Source: Pseudomonas rubra
GTDB lineage: Bacteria; Pseudomonadota; Gammaproteobacteria; Pseudomonadales; Pseudomonadaceae
Assembly: GCF_028656935.1 (NCBI RefSeq)
Contig: NZ_JAMDGZ010000010.1
Span: 1 to 64,000 of the forward strand
Direction: 5' to 3'
DNA: 64,000 nucleotides
Part shown: in pieces, positions 45,779 to 55,522 of the stretch
Position numbering within the stretch: the stretch's first letter is position 1
Layout: every line of letters begins with the position of its first letter
Program-made: the position numbers and the translations under genes
Notes under the pieces: generated by a model
What the model saw: the letters and a program-made list of their open reading frames with translations, nothing else
Told to the model about the DNA's origin: nothing
Databases searched by the model: none

Positions 45779-45803
45779 TGTGGGAGCTGGCTTGCCCCGC
45801 GAT
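45779..45803. repeat. Single REP element
   Basis: This 25-bp sequence differs by one base from one arm of the palindrome at 56876-56926 (P. putida-type REP). It lies between the convergent ends of the receiver gene and tpsB. Confidence 0.8.
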
Positions 45804-45809
45804 AACGAC

Positions 45810-47477
45810 CTACAACTGCACACTGAAACTCAAACTTACCCGCGGCTCCCGGTCAAAGCTGTCGAGGGCAACGTCTGACAGTGGCTTGGCCAGCTCCAGA
45901 GCGATGTTGTAGAAACGCCCATCGCCAACGCGCACCCCCAACGCCGCTGAAGACAGGTGCGAATCACGCAGGTCGACTTCATTGAACCAGGTGCGCGCGG
46001 TATCCAGTACGGCGTAGGGTTGCAGCAGCCTTACCCAGCGGCCAGCGCCGTTGAAGCTGTAGTTGAGCTCATACGCCAGACCCCAGCCTTTGTCGCCCAG
46101 GGCCTGGTCGGCGGGATAACCACGGGCGAAGCTCTGCCCGCCGAACACCACCCGCTCGCTGTCGGGCAGGCTGTCGCCGCTCCAGTACAAGGCCGCCGAG
46201 GCCACCCCTTGCCAGTTGCCGAACAGTCGGTCGCTCTGCAACCCGGACAGGCGCAAGCGCAGGAAGTCCAGGTCAAAGTCGCTGTTGGTTTTCGCCCCCA
46301 GGTAATCAAGGCCCTGATAGGCGCCGCCACTGACAATCCGCAACTGCTCGGCGTCAGCCTTGCGCCATTCCCCTTCAAACCCCAGGGCGCGCACATCGGT
46401 GCGATTGCTCAGGCGCAAGGGGCCTTCGACTGCGCGGTACTCCACGTCATCGTTGACCATGTAGAAGCGCGCGGAAACGTTGAGCGATTCACCGGGTGCT
46501 GCCAGCAGCACCTGGCTCAGGCCGGCCGAGAAGCGGTCGTTCTCGCGGTGGGCCTTGAGCTGGGTCCGGTCAGCGAGCAGCACCTGGGCACTGGGGTCGC
46601 TGTCGTACCGTGATGCCGACAGGTGCAACTGGCTACCCTGATCGTCCAGATACTGTGAGTAATCCAGGCGAAAGTAGCTTTCGTGATCCTCCCCACGTGG
46701 CGCCAGGGCCGTGACACTGAACTGTTCGGCAAACGCCGTCTGCGCGTTGCTGCTCAGGGTGAGCAACGCCTGGGGATCATCACGCGTGCCATCCGTAGCA
46801 GTCAGGGTGCCATTGAGCGGTCGACGCGTGGCCTCGACGATCAGGCGGCTGGTGCCATGGCCGGCCTGTGCAGGAGACAGTCGCGCCTGCAGGCTGAAAC
46901 CCGGCAGACGACTCATCAGGGCGACATAACGCTCAAAGGTGGCGCGGGTCAGCGGTCGCTCGGCCTTGAGCCTGCTCACCAGCTGTTCCACATAGGCCGC
47001 CGCCGGGCCAATTTCACCGTGCAGCTCAAGATCGTCGATATAGCCTTCGACCAGCACCACCCGCACCCGGCCATCGGCAAAGTCCTGCTCTGGCAGATAG
47101 GCATGGGACAGCAGGTAGCCGTCCTGCTGATAGCGCTGGGTCAGCCGCTGGGTCGCATCGATCAGCTCGCCCAGACTGACGTCGCGGTTGACCAGACTTT
47201 GATAGTTGTCGCGCAGGTCACTCAACGGATAAATGCTGCCGCCTTCGAAACGCACCTTGCGTAGCAGGATCCGTGTGTCCCGTCGCAGCGGTTGGGCCTG
47301 GCTGAGCGGAACGGGCACCAACACCTGCGGGTTGCTCGGCCGGTAGGCATCGGCCGGCAAATTGGCCGCAGGCAGGTTTCGTTCAATTTCGTGGCTATCG
47401 AGAAAACGCGGCAGGGGTTCGCCAGTGGTCAGGCTCGCCCAGGACAACCCAACTATCGCGACAGCCAGCACACGCAT
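45810..47477 (-). CDS. Two-partner secretion transporter TpsB (ShlB/FhaC family), orphan
   Basis: The 555-residue outer-membrane protein has a signal peptide (MRVLAVAIVGLSWASLTTG), POTRA repeats (about 55-215: VRFEGGSIYPLSDL, DGRVRVVLVEGYIDDLEL) and a 16-strand barrel ending in SLSFSVQL with the conserved VVFGGQSFARGY loop near 450. Such channels export one large TpsA exoprotein, but none is encoded beside it. I chose the ATG at 47477 because GGAG is 6 bases upstream. An alternative start at 47489 adds four residues. Confidence 0.88.
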   Translation of the reverse strand: MRVLAVAIVGLSWASLTTGEPLPRFLDSHEIERNLPAANLPADAYRPSNPQVLVPVPLSQAQPLRRDTRILLRKVRFEGGSIYPLSDLRDNYQSLVNRDVSLGELIDATQRLTQRYQQDGYLLSHAYLPEQDFADGRVRVVLVEGYIDDLELHGEIGPAAAYVEQLVSRLKAERPLTRATFERYVALMSRLPGFSLQARLSPAQAGHGTSRLIVEATRRPLNGTLTATDGTRDDPQALLTLSSNAQTAFAEQFSVTALAPRGEDHESYFRLDYSQYLDDQGSQLHLSASRYDSDPSAQVLLADRTQLKAHRENDRFSAGLSQVLLAAPGESLNVSARFYMVNDDVEYRAVEGPLRLSNRTDVRALGFEGEWRKADAEQLRIVSGGAYQGLDYLGAKTNSDFDLDFLRLRLSGLQSDRLFGNWQGVASAALYWSGDSLPDSERVVFGGQSFARGYPADQALGDKGWGLAYELNYSFNGAGRWVRLLQPYAVLDTARTWFNEVDLRDSHLSSAALGVRVGDGRFYNIALELAKPLSDVALDSFDREPRVSLSFSVQL

Positions 47478-47575
47478 CGGACACTCCATGATCCCGAACA
47501 GTACAAGGCCGCCAGGGCGGCGACCTCGTCAATCCAAGCGTAGGTGCTGGCCCCGGCAACGTCTAATCTGCGCTG

Positions 47576-49930
47576 TCACTCATTGACCTGGAACTCGACC
47601 CGGGCCGTTTCGCCACTTTCATCCAGGGCGCTCAGCTCGAAGCGTCCCGCCTGGCTGAAGCTCGCCGTGAGGTTTTCCTGACCCGTGGTTTCGCCCAGTG
47701 GCGCGCCATTGAGGAACCACCAATGACGACCGTTACCGCCAAGGGCCGATACCTTGAAACGCAACGGCTCGCTGCTGGTGGCCGGGCGGCGTAACTGGTC
47801 ACCCTGACGCACCCCCACGATCGACAACGGTGGCGCACTGGGCGGCACCTGCGGCGGGCACTGCGCATCGACCTTGGGCAGGCGCGCCTCGCGCCGCTCC
47901 ACCCGGGGCAACCAGGGTTCCAGGGGTGACGGCCACAGGGCAATGTCCCGGGCCTGGGCGCCGGCGCAGGTGGCATCGACGCGCAAGCCCTGGGCATTGA
48001 CCCAGACCGTTTCGCGCAAGCCTACGCTCAACGGTTGGTCCTGGGCCAGCAAGGTCGGCGGCGTAGTGCCGTCCAGGGTCCAGGCAAAGCGCTGGCGCCG
48101 GCAGTTCGGGTCCTGGCGCGCCATGGGCTGCCCGAGCGGCCAGCAGATCGCCGCAACGCCCACGTTGGCCGGCACCGCCGCCACCGGCACAGCGATGCCG
48201 CGCTGGCTGTCGCGGTTGCTCAGCACGTCATGCACCTGCAGCATCAACGGCGCCGCCGAAGCCAGGCCGAACTGCCCCGGCACCGGCGTACCATCCGGGC
48301 GGCCGATCCAGATACCGATCAGGTAGCGCGGGCCCACGCCAATCGACCAGGCATCACGAAAGCCATAGCTGGTGCCAGTCTTCCAGGCCAGTTGCGGACG
48401 CTGCACCAGCTCGGCATGAGGATCGCGATCCGGGCGGGCCTGACCGCTGAGGATGCGCCGGATGATCCAGGCACTGCCCGGCGACAGCAGACGCCGCTCA
48501 AGCAATGGATCATCCGGTTGCAAGCGAATCGGCGCGCTCAAGCCATCGCGGGAAAACGCTGCATACCCACCGACCAGGTCCTCCAGGCGGCTGCCAGCGC
48601 CGCCAAGAATCAATGACAGGTTCGGCTCGGCCAGCGGCGGCAAGATCAGCGGCACGCCGCCGCTGCGCATCTGTGCGGCAAAGCGTTTCGGCCCGTAGGC
48701 TTCAAGCAGCTGCACTGCTGGCAGATTCAATGACATGGCCAGGGCAGAACTTGCCGCCACCGGTCCGCTGAAGCCCATGGAGAAGTTGCCCGGGCGGTAA
48801 TCGCCATAGCGCCGCGGCACATCCTGAAGCAATGACTCGGAATGGATCAGCCCGTCGTCCATGGCCATACCAAAAAGAAAGGGCTTGAGGGTCGACCCTG
48901 GTGAGCGCAGCGCGCTGATCATGTCGACATGGCCAAAGCGGCGCTCGTCATTGAGGTCGACCGAGCCCAGGTACGCGCGCACCGCCATGTTCTGCGCCTC
49001 GACCACCAGGATCGCCGCCGAGGTGCGTTCTGGCAGGCGCGCCCGCCAGCCCAGCAACAGGTCTTCCAGACGCCGTTGCAACGAAGCATCGAGGGTGGTG
49101 CGAATCAATGGTGGGCTGTGCGGCCGGTTCAGGCGCCGCGCCAGCAAGGGTGCCAGGGCCGGCTCCTGCCGTGGCGCCAGCAACATTGGCTCTTCCTCGG
49201 CCTCGGCGACTCGCTGCTGCGGCCAGACCTGATACTCGGCCAGGCGCTGCAGCACCTTGTCCCGCGCAGCCTGGGCACGTTCGGGATGGCGGTCCGGGCG
49301 CAAGCGGCTGGGCGCTTGCGGCAGTACCGCGAGCAAGGCCGCTTCTGAAGGTGTCAGGTGCATCGGCGACTTGCCAAGGTAGGCCCAACTGGCTGCGGCG
49401 ACGCCCTCCAAGGTGCCGCCGAAGGGGGCACGGTTGAGGTAGATCTCGAGGATCTGCGCCTTCGACAGGTGCCACTCCAGCTGCGCAGTACGCCACAACT
49501 GACGCAGCTTGCCAGGCAGCGTGCGCGAATGCGGATCGAGCAGGCGCGCCACCTGCATCGACAGGGTGCTGCCGCCGGACACCACCCGGCCGCCGTGCAG
49601 GTTCTGCCAGGCCGCCCGCGCCAGTGCCAGCGGGTTGACCCCCGGATGCTGGTAGAACCAGCGATCCTCGTAGGTCAGCAATGCCTCCAGGTAATAGGGC
49701 GAAACCTGCTCGGCACTGACCGGGTAACGCCACACCCCGTCGGCATCGGCAAAGCGCCACAGCGGCGTGCCGTCTTCGGCCAATACTACCCGGGCCAGAT
49801 CATCGGCCGGCATCGGCAACGGCCAGATGCGATCGGCGAGCCATAACAGGGCGACAAGCAGCAGCGCGACGGCAAACAGCCGACCCAGTGGTTTTCCGAA
49901 GGCGCCACGCAGGCGAGCTAAGATGTGCAT
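47576..49930 (-). CDS. pbpC: Penicillin-binding protein 1C
   Basis: The 784-residue bifunctional peptidoglycan synthase has one N-terminal membrane anchor (LFAVALLLVALLWLA). The glycosyltransferase domain (about 60-230) has Glu88 in LLTYEDRWFYQHPGV and RVVSGGSTLSMQVARLL. The transpeptidase domain has SxxK at Ser346 (PGSTLKPF) and KTGTSYGF near 520. A PBP1C C-terminal domain ends the protein. I chose the ATG at 49930, with GGAGGG 4 bases upstream. It is paired with the alpha-2-macroglobulin gene as in E. coli. Confidence 0.94.
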   Translation of the reverse strand: MHILARLRGAFGKPLGRLFAVALLLVALLWLADRIWPLPMPADDLARVVLAEDGTPLWRFADADGVWRYPVSAEQVSPYYLEALLTYEDRWFYQHPGVNPLALARAAWQNLHGGRVVSGGSTLSMQVARLLDPHSRTLPGKLRQLWRTAQLEWHLSKAQILEIYLNRAPFGGTLEGVAAASWAYLGKSPMHLTPSEAALLAVLPQAPSRLRPDRHPERAQAARDKVLQRLAEYQVWPQQRVAEAEEEPMLLAPRQEPALAPLLARRLNRPHSPPLIRTTLDASLQRRLEDLLLGWRARLPERTSAAILVVEAQNMAVRAYLGSVDLNDERRFGHVDMISALRSPGSTLKPFLFGMAMDDGLIHSESLLQDVPRRYGDYRPGNFSMGFSGPVAASSALAMSLNLPAVQLLEAYGPKRFAAQMRSGGVPLILPPLAEPNLSLILGGAGSRLEDLVGGYAAFSRDGLSAPIRLQPDDPLLERRLLSPGSAWIIRRILSGQARPDRDPHAELVQRPQLAWKTGTSYGFRDAWSIGVGPRYLIGIWIGRPDGTPVPGQFGLASAAPLMLQVHDVLSNRDSQRGIAVPVAAVPANVGVAAICWPLGQPMARQDPNCRRQRFAWTLDGTTPPTLLAQDQPLSVGLRETVWVNAQGLRVDATCAGAQARDIALWPSPLEPWLPRVERREARLPKVDAQCPPQVPPSAPPLSIVGVRQGDQLRRPATSSEPLRFKVSALGGNGRHWWFLNGAPLGETTGQENLTASFSQAGRFELSALDESGETARVEFQVNE

Positions 49931-50034
49931 CAGGCCCTCCTGGCGTGACGAGTACGCAGGGAACCGAACCGGCCCGGGCATGGCCAAAGGCGTGGCAATG
50001 GCGCATTCGCCGAATTGATCATCAGGAAGCAACT

Positions 50035-50328
50035 ATGCATGTAGAAGGTTTTTTCGAGTGGCTCGGCCAGGCGCTGGGCGCGGTGATCCGTTTTATCGTC
50101 GACGGCCTGAGCGGGTTGTTCAACCTGCTGGCCAACGCCGGTGGCAATTTCATCGAGGGCCTGTCACGCACCCTGGGCATGGACACATCGCTGGTCAGCA
50201 TCCTCGCCCTGATCATCGGCCTGATGCTGCTGTACTCGGCGATCCGCGCCTTCATGCGCGCCTCGATCATACTCGGCATCATCTGGCTGGTGCTGGGCTT
50301 GTGGGTGCTGAGCTGGATCATTCACTGA
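50035..50328 (+). CDS. Small membrane protein between pbpC and the alpha-2-macroglobulin gene
   Basis: The 97-residue protein has an amphipathic N-terminus (MHVEGFFEWLGQALGAVIRF) and hydrophobic segments in the second half (SILALIIGLMLLYSAI and ILGIIWLVLGLWVL), suggesting two inner-membrane helices. AGGAAG lies 5-6 bases before the ATG. It is transcribed oppositely to both neighbours. The function is unknown. Confidence 0.7.
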   Translation: MHVEGFFEWLGQALGAVIRFIVDGLSGLFNLLANAGGNFIEGLSRTLGMDTSLVSILALIIGLMLLYSAIRAFMRASIILGIIWLVLGLWVLSWIIH

Positions 50329-50348
50329 TTTAAAGTGCGACGACCCAA

Positions 50349-50402
50349 CTTGCCCCGCGATAGGGCCAGTGTGGCCTTATCGCGGGGCAAGCCCGCTCCT
50401 AC
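50349..50402. repeat. REP palindrome pair
   Basis: CTTGCCCCGCGAT (50349-50361) and its inverted copy in ATCGCGGGGCAAG (50379-50391) form a stem; the right arm continues as a REP element nearly identical to 56876-56900. It lies between convergent 3' ends of the small membrane protein gene and the alpha-2-macroglobulin gene, and may end both transcripts. Confidence 0.85.
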
Positions 50403-50410
50403 CGCTGCTG

Positions 50411-53400
50411 TCAGCGGCCTTTGACGACCAGCTCCGCGGGGGCCTCACCCACCGCGTTGTAGTTGGGCCGGTACATCGACTCGACCTGCGGCGGCGGTAC
50501 CTTGTAGGTCCCCGGGGTTACCGCCCGGGCCAGGTACAGCAGGTGGGTGGTGTAGTAGCCGTCGATGTTCAGTGCCGCCACGTAACGGTCATCGCGAAAC
50601 TCCTGATGCACCACATTGGCGTTCTGCATCGACTCACGCCATTCCTTCACCGCACTGCTGGCGTTCTCAAGGCTCGCCGCGCTTTGTGCCAGGTTCTGGT
50701 TTTCCAGTTCCAGGCCCGCCGGCAGCAGGTCGACCACCAGCGCGTCCGGTACCTGGGTATTGGCCGTCACCGCCAGGTGCACCAGCACCAGATCACCGCT
50801 CTTGAGCGCCTTGATGTCCAGCGCCTGGCCATTCATGCCGAGAAACTCGCGGCGGATGGTCATGCCACTGCCACGGGCAACCGGGGCCTGGCGCGGATAA
50901 CCGGACAGGGTCAGTTGCTGGAACAGCGTCTCGCTACCTTCGTTCTGGATGGTCAATGGTGAGGCCAGCAGCGCGCCCTCGAGTTTCATCCCCGATTGCT
51001 CGGGACTGAATTCGCGCACCTCACCAGCGCTGTCCAGGCGTGCCGACCATTTGCTTTCAGGCTTGCCCAGCAGACCACGACCGGCAAGGAACAGCGCGTT
51101 ACGCTCCTGGGTCGACAACCAGCGGTTGGCGGCCATCTGGTCAGCCAACTCGAACAGGCGGCCATCGATCTTGTCGCTGGCCAGGTTGTTCTCGGCCAGC
51201 AGCGAGAGGATCAGCGCCTGGTCACGCACGGAGCTGCCGTAGTCGCCCATCCAGGTGTTGTCGCTACGCGTGACTGCCAGGCCCGCCTGCAGCGCCTGTT
51301 GCGCGCGTGGCTTGTCGCCCATCTTGTCCAGGGCGATCGCCAGTTGTACCAACGGCAGGCCCGAGCGTGCATCGCTGCGCCGCTCGAACAGGCTGCGCAA
51401 GGCACCCAGCGGCGCCTGTTGGGTACGCGCCAACACCAGGGCAGCATACGACTGCACGGCGAAACGGCTGTGTTCGGAGTTCTGGCTGTAGTTGACCTCG
51501 ATCAGGTTACGCTCCTGCAGGTAACGCAGCAGGCGCTCGCTGGCCTTTTTCAGGGCCTCGGGCGGTACCGCGTAACCCTGCTCGCGGGCACGCAGGAGGA
51601 AATCGGTGACGTAGGCGGTCAGCCAGAACTCCTCCTGGTCATCGGAACTCCACAGGCCAAAGCTGCCGTTGTAGCGCTGCATGCCCAGCAGGTGCTCAAT
51701 GCCCATCTCGATCTTGCGTTTGCGTACATCCGCCGCTTCGCCCTTGATGCCAAGACGCTTGAGGGTCGCGGCATCGGCGTACAGCGATGGGTACAGGCCA
51801 CTGGTGGTCTGCTCCAGGCAGCCATACGGATAAGCTTCGAGGGCGCGGATCTGTTCGGCCAGGTTCAGCGGAGGCCGGCTCGACAACGCCAATGAAGCTT
51901 CAAGCCCGGCAGGTTCGAACAGCGCAAGGTCGGCGTCCGGCAGGGTCCATGGCTGGTCTTTGAGGGCCACCCGGTAGTGCTGCAGCATCGCCGGGTAGGC
52001 CGGGCGAACGCCCAGGGTCCAGTCGCGGCTGAAGGCCGTGGCCGACTCGCCCGGCAGTTGCAGGCCCTGCACTTCGACCTTGACCTTGCCCTGGCCCAGG
52101 CCACCGGTGGCCTGTACCGGTACCAGCAGGGTGACGCGCTTGCCCTCGGCAAGGCTCAGGGTCTGCTGGGCTTCACCGAGCAGGTTCAACTGGCCTTCGG
52201 TGCTCAGGCGCACGGTAACGTTTTGCGCCTTGCCCGACAGGTTGGAGAGGTCCAGGGCCAGGGTGGTACGGTCGCCACCGGCGAGGAAGCGCGGCGCCGA
52301 GAGCTCGGCAATCAACGGCGCGGCGACCACGGTCTTGCCCTCGGCCATGCCATAGCGCTCGTTGGTCCAAGCCTGGGCCATCAGGCGCAGTTCACCGTTG
52401 AAGTCGGGGATATCGACCGTGGCTTCACCCTCGCCCTTGTCGTTGAGGATAACCGGGGCGCTTTGCTTGGCGACGATAGTCACCGTGGTGTTGGGGCGCT
52501 TGCCGCCTTTGGCCATAGCCGCGTCACCACCGAAGGCCAGGCTGGCCAGGCGGCCCTGCCCGGCTTCGATCAACTGCCCGTAGATGTCCAGTTGGTCAGC
52601 GCCATAAGCCTTGCGCCCGAACATGCCGGTGAACGGATCGGGAGTGGCGAATTCGGTAATGTTGAGGATACCCACGTCCACCGCCGCCAGCAGCACATGC
52701 ACCTGCTTGGGCACGCTGCCGTCGGCATTGCGTGCCTGTACCTTGACGGTCAGCGGCTGCTTGGGGCGCATCTTCTCAGGGGCCGTGAGGGTCACCGCCA
52801 GCTTGCGCTCGTGGCGATCGAGCGGCAGGTGCAGCACACCGACAGCGCGTTTTGGCGTGGCGTTGACCTTGCGCTCACCCGGACGAATCACCAGGGCACT
52901 GACATACAGGTCGTGGCGCGCCCACTTCGGATCGAGCTTGACGGCGAAGCTCTTGCCTTCGGCCGGCACGTCGATTTCTTCCCACCACAGCGGGCCTTCG
53001 CTGGACTCGACCATCAGGTAACCGGTGCCCGCGGCAGGCGGCGTGACGGTGATGTTGGCGGTGGCACCATCGGCATACGACGGTTTATCCAGGGCCAGCT
53101 TGACCTGGTCCGGGCGCACAGCGCCGCCATCGGCGTTGTCCTGGGCGCGGTAACCGGCCCAGAAGCGCCCGCTCGATACCAGGCCGGTCTGTGGGTCTTC
53201 GACCTCGACGCGGTAAGGGCCCCAGTCAACCAAGAAGTTCACCCGCGCGGTGGAGCCGGCTTTGACATTGACCGTCTCTTCATTCTGGGTCAGGTATTTC
53301 TCGTTGTAGTTGTAGCTCCAGCCGTCGCTCTGCGAGTAGTTCCAGTAGTAGTCGCGACGCTCGCGAATCAGCCGCACTTTGAGGTTGTTGACCGCCAGTT

Positions 53401-55375
53401 TGTTACCTTGGGGGTCGGCCACCAGCACCTCGAATTCCACCGGGCCTTCGCCGTCGGTCTCTTCACCTTCGAACAGGCCACGCAAGCCAGGCAGACGCGC
53501 GGCCGGCCAGATAGGTTGCTCCAGGCGGCGGGTGATCGGCCGGCCACCGGACTCCTGCAGGCTGGCCTGCACGGTCAGTTGCAGCGGCGAACGGGCTTCG
53601 GACCATTTGCTTTCGATGTTCAGGGTGGTTTTGCCGGCGCTGTCCAGGGTGACCTCGTCCAGCTCCAGGTCCTGGCTCAGTTCCTCCTCGGTGATCGAGC
53701 CGAACTGGTAACCCGGCAGTGCCGGTACCGCTTCACGCAGCGGGCGCACGTAGGCCTGGCCACTCAGGCGGTTGCCCGAGGCCGGGGCGCCGTACAAGTA
53801 GCGACCATTGACCTTGATCTGCGCGGTTTGATCCGGGCTCAGCGGTTTGTCGCTGCCTTTAAGCTCCAGCGCCAGGCGCTCGGGCAGGAAGTCTTCGACA
53901 AGGAACTCGAACACCTGCTTCTTGCCGCCACCGAGGTCGAACAGCAACTGCCAGCGCCCGGTCGGCGCCTCTTCGGCCAATTGCAGCTGGTACTGATAGA
54001 AGCCATTGGCATCGGCCTCCCAGACAAACTTGCGGCTGATCTGCTCATCCGGACGGCGCACTTCCACGGTCACCGGTTGCGGCTTGAGCGGACGGCCATC
54101 CTTGTCGCGCAACAGGCCATTGAGCAACACGATTTCGCCCGGGCGATAGAGATCTCGCGGGCCGAACACAAAGAACTGCAGTGGGTTAGCCTGGGGGCCG
54201 GTGATGTCGAATTCGGCCAGGTCCAGGGCCGCACTGTTCAGGCGCAGCATGGTGGTGTGCACGCCCTGTTTGGCCAGCAGGGTTTCAGCTTTGGGGGGTG
54301 TCGGCAGTTGGCCATGACCGTCGCTGTCGGTCTTGGCCTGGGCCAGCACGCGGCCTTCACCGTCGAGCAGCTCCAACTCGACAGCGCTCAGCGCCTTGCC
54401 GCCTTCCAGGCCTTGGGTGAAGACGTCCAGGCGGTTCTGGTAACGGTGCGCCGAGACGCCGATGTCACTGAGCGTGAACAGCGTCGCCGGTTGCGAGTAG
54501 TCGTAGGTACCCGAAGCGCGCATCACCGCCAGGTATACGCCAGGCTCCTGCAGCGGCTTGATGCCGGCGATTGGCAGCAGCACGGTTTCGCGAGTGTTCT
54601 TTGCCGGGTTGAGGTCAAAGCGGCCGCCGTAGACCAGGTCGGCCATGTCCAGGGTTTCCTTGGACTGGTAGTAATACAGGCTGCTGTTGCGGCCCCAGGC
54701 GGCGAGGAACGGCGACAGTTTTTCAGGTTTGATGCGGAAGAATTCGACATCGACCTTGTTGACGTTCAGGGCGATCACCGGCAAGCCTTCGGCCAGGCGG
54801 GTCGGCAGCAGCGAGCCACGGCTGGCGAAGCCGATGGTCGACTGCATGTCGCGGGTCTCCAGGCGGCTGATCGACTCGGCGGGCAGGCGCTTGCCATTGA
54901 CCGCGAGCAGGCCGGCGTCGATGGTCAGCACCAGCTTGCGCTGCGGCTCCAGGTGACGCAGGCGCAGCTCCATCTTGTTGGCAGAGAGCTCCCAGGCACC
55001 GTCGACCTTGCCTTTGACGGTATCGACCAGGTGCACCTTGTCGGCGAAGTTCTGCTGGTCATCCAGCGGTATCGAGAAGGTCAGGGCCAGGGCGCTGGCA
55101 CCATCGACCTGTACTTCCGAGACATCCGCCACTTTGAGTTCACGGCCTGCATAACGCTTGGCCAGGGTCGCGGCATCGTCCTTGGCCACAGCGGGTTTTT
55201 CCGCTTGCGGTTGCGCTGCCGGTGCGCTCGGTGCGGCCGGAGCCGGGGCTGCGGGTTGGTCCTGAGTCTGCGCAGGTGGTTCGGCGGGAGCCGAGGCCGG
55301 TTTGTCCGGGGCAGACGAATCGCAGGCACTGAGCAAGGCCAGCGCGCAGGCCAGCAACAATCCTTTGTTGAGCAT
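50411..55375 (-). CDS. Bacterial alpha-2-macroglobulin lipoprotein (YfhM-like)
   Basis: This 1654-residue periplasmic lipoprotein (lipobox LLSAC, then a Pro/Ala-rich linker) contains the macroglobulin domains, a bait-like region and the thioester motif YGCLEQTTSGLYPS near residue 1185. It traps proteases that breach the envelope; the thioester links covalently to them. It matches the E. coli YfhM type, which works with PBP1C in defence or repair, and the pbpC gene is nearby. The ATG at 55375 is placed just before the lipoprotein signal. Confidence 0.94.
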   Translation of the reverse strand: MLNKGLLLACALALLSACDSSAPDKPASAPAEPPAQTQDQPAAPAPAAPSAPAAQPQAEKPAVAKDDAATLAKRYAGRELKVADVSEVQVDGASALALTFSIPLDDQQNFADKVHLVDTVKGKVDGAWELSANKMELRLRHLEPQRKLVLTIDAGLLAVNGKRLPAESISRLETRDMQSTIGFASRGSLLPTRLAEGLPVIALNVNKVDVEFFRIKPEKLSPFLAAWGRNSSLYYYQSKETLDMADLVYGGRFDLNPAKNTRETVLLPIAGIKPLQEPGVYLAVMRASGTYDYSQPATLFTLSDIGVSAHRYQNRLDVFTQGLEGGKALSAVELELLDGEGRVLAQAKTDSDGHGQLPTPPKAETLLAKQGVHTTMLRLNSAALDLAEFDITGPQANPLQFFVFGPRDLYRPGEIVLLNGLLRDKDGRPLKPQPVTVEVRRPDEQISRKFVWEADANGFYQYQLQLAEEAPTGRWQLLFDLGGGKKQVFEFLVEDFLPERLALELKGSDKPLSPDQTAQIKVNGRYLYGAPASGNRLSGQAYVRPLREAVPALPGYQFGSITEEELSQDLELDEVTLDSAGKTTLNIESKWSEARSPLQLTVQASLQESGGRPITRRLEQPIWPAARLPGLRGLFEGEETDGEGPVEFEVLVADPQGNKLAVNNLKVRLIRERRDYYWNYSQSDGWSYNYNEKYLTQNEETVNVKAGSTARVNFLVDWGPYRVEVEDPQTGLVSSGRFWAGYRAQDNADGGAVRPDQVKLALDKPSYADGATANITVTPPAAGTGYLMVESSEGPLWWEEIDVPAEGKSFAVKLDPKWARHDLYVSALVIRPGERKVNATPKRAVGVLHLPLDRHERKLAVTLTAPEKMRPKQPLTVKVQARNADGSVPKQVHVLLAAVDVGILNITEFATPDPFTGMFGRKAYGADQLDIYGQLIEAGQGRLASLAFGGDAAMAKGGKRPNTTVTIVAKQSAPVILNDKGEGEATVDIPDFNGELRLMAQAWTNERYGMAEGKTVVAAPLIAELSAPRFLAGGDRTTLALDLSNLSGKAQNVTVRLSTEGQLNLLGEAQQTLSLAEGKRVTLLVPVQATGGLGQGKVKVEVQGLQLPGESATAFSRDWTLGVRPAYPAMLQHYRVALKDQPWTLPDADLALFEPAGLEASLALSSRPPLNLAEQIRALEAYPYGCLEQTTSGLYPSLYADAATLKRLGIKGEAADVRKRKIEMGIEHLLGMQRYNGSFGLWSSDDQEEFWLTAYVTDFLLRAREQGYAVPPEALKKASERLLRYLQERNLIEVNYSQNSEHSRFAVQSYAALVLARTQQAPLGALRSLFERRSDARSGLPLVQLAIALDKMGDKPRAQQALQAGLAVTRSDNTWMGDYGSSVRDQALILSLLAENNLASDKIDGRLFELADQMAANRWLSTQERNALFLAGRGLLGKPESKWSARLDSAGEVREFSPEQSGMKLEGALLASPLTIQNEGSETLFQQLTLSGYPRQAPVARGSGMTIRREFLGMNGQALDIKALKSGDLVLVHLAVTANTQVPDALVVDLLPAGLELENQNLAQSAASLENASSAVKEWRESMQNANVVHQEFRDDRYVAALNIDGYYTTHLLYLARAVTPGTYKVPPPQVESMYRPNYNAVGEAPAELVVKGR

Positions 55376-55522
55376 GGGAGTAGTAACTCTCGGGCAGCGG
55401 AATCTTAGGTGTGCACTATATATTAACCGCATCGCAACGGTGATAGGGCGCGCGGATGTTAGACCGCCTTCGCACGATTTAGTGCCCGCAGCGGCTACAA
55501 TGCCGGCTCGCCAGGAGCTTCC

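Noticed and set aside
51977..55408. A long open frame of over 1,100 codons on the plus strand
   Set aside because: It lies wholly antisense to the alpha-2-macroglobulin gene, has no ribosome site and has His/Gln/Arg-rich composition typical of high-GC shadow frames.
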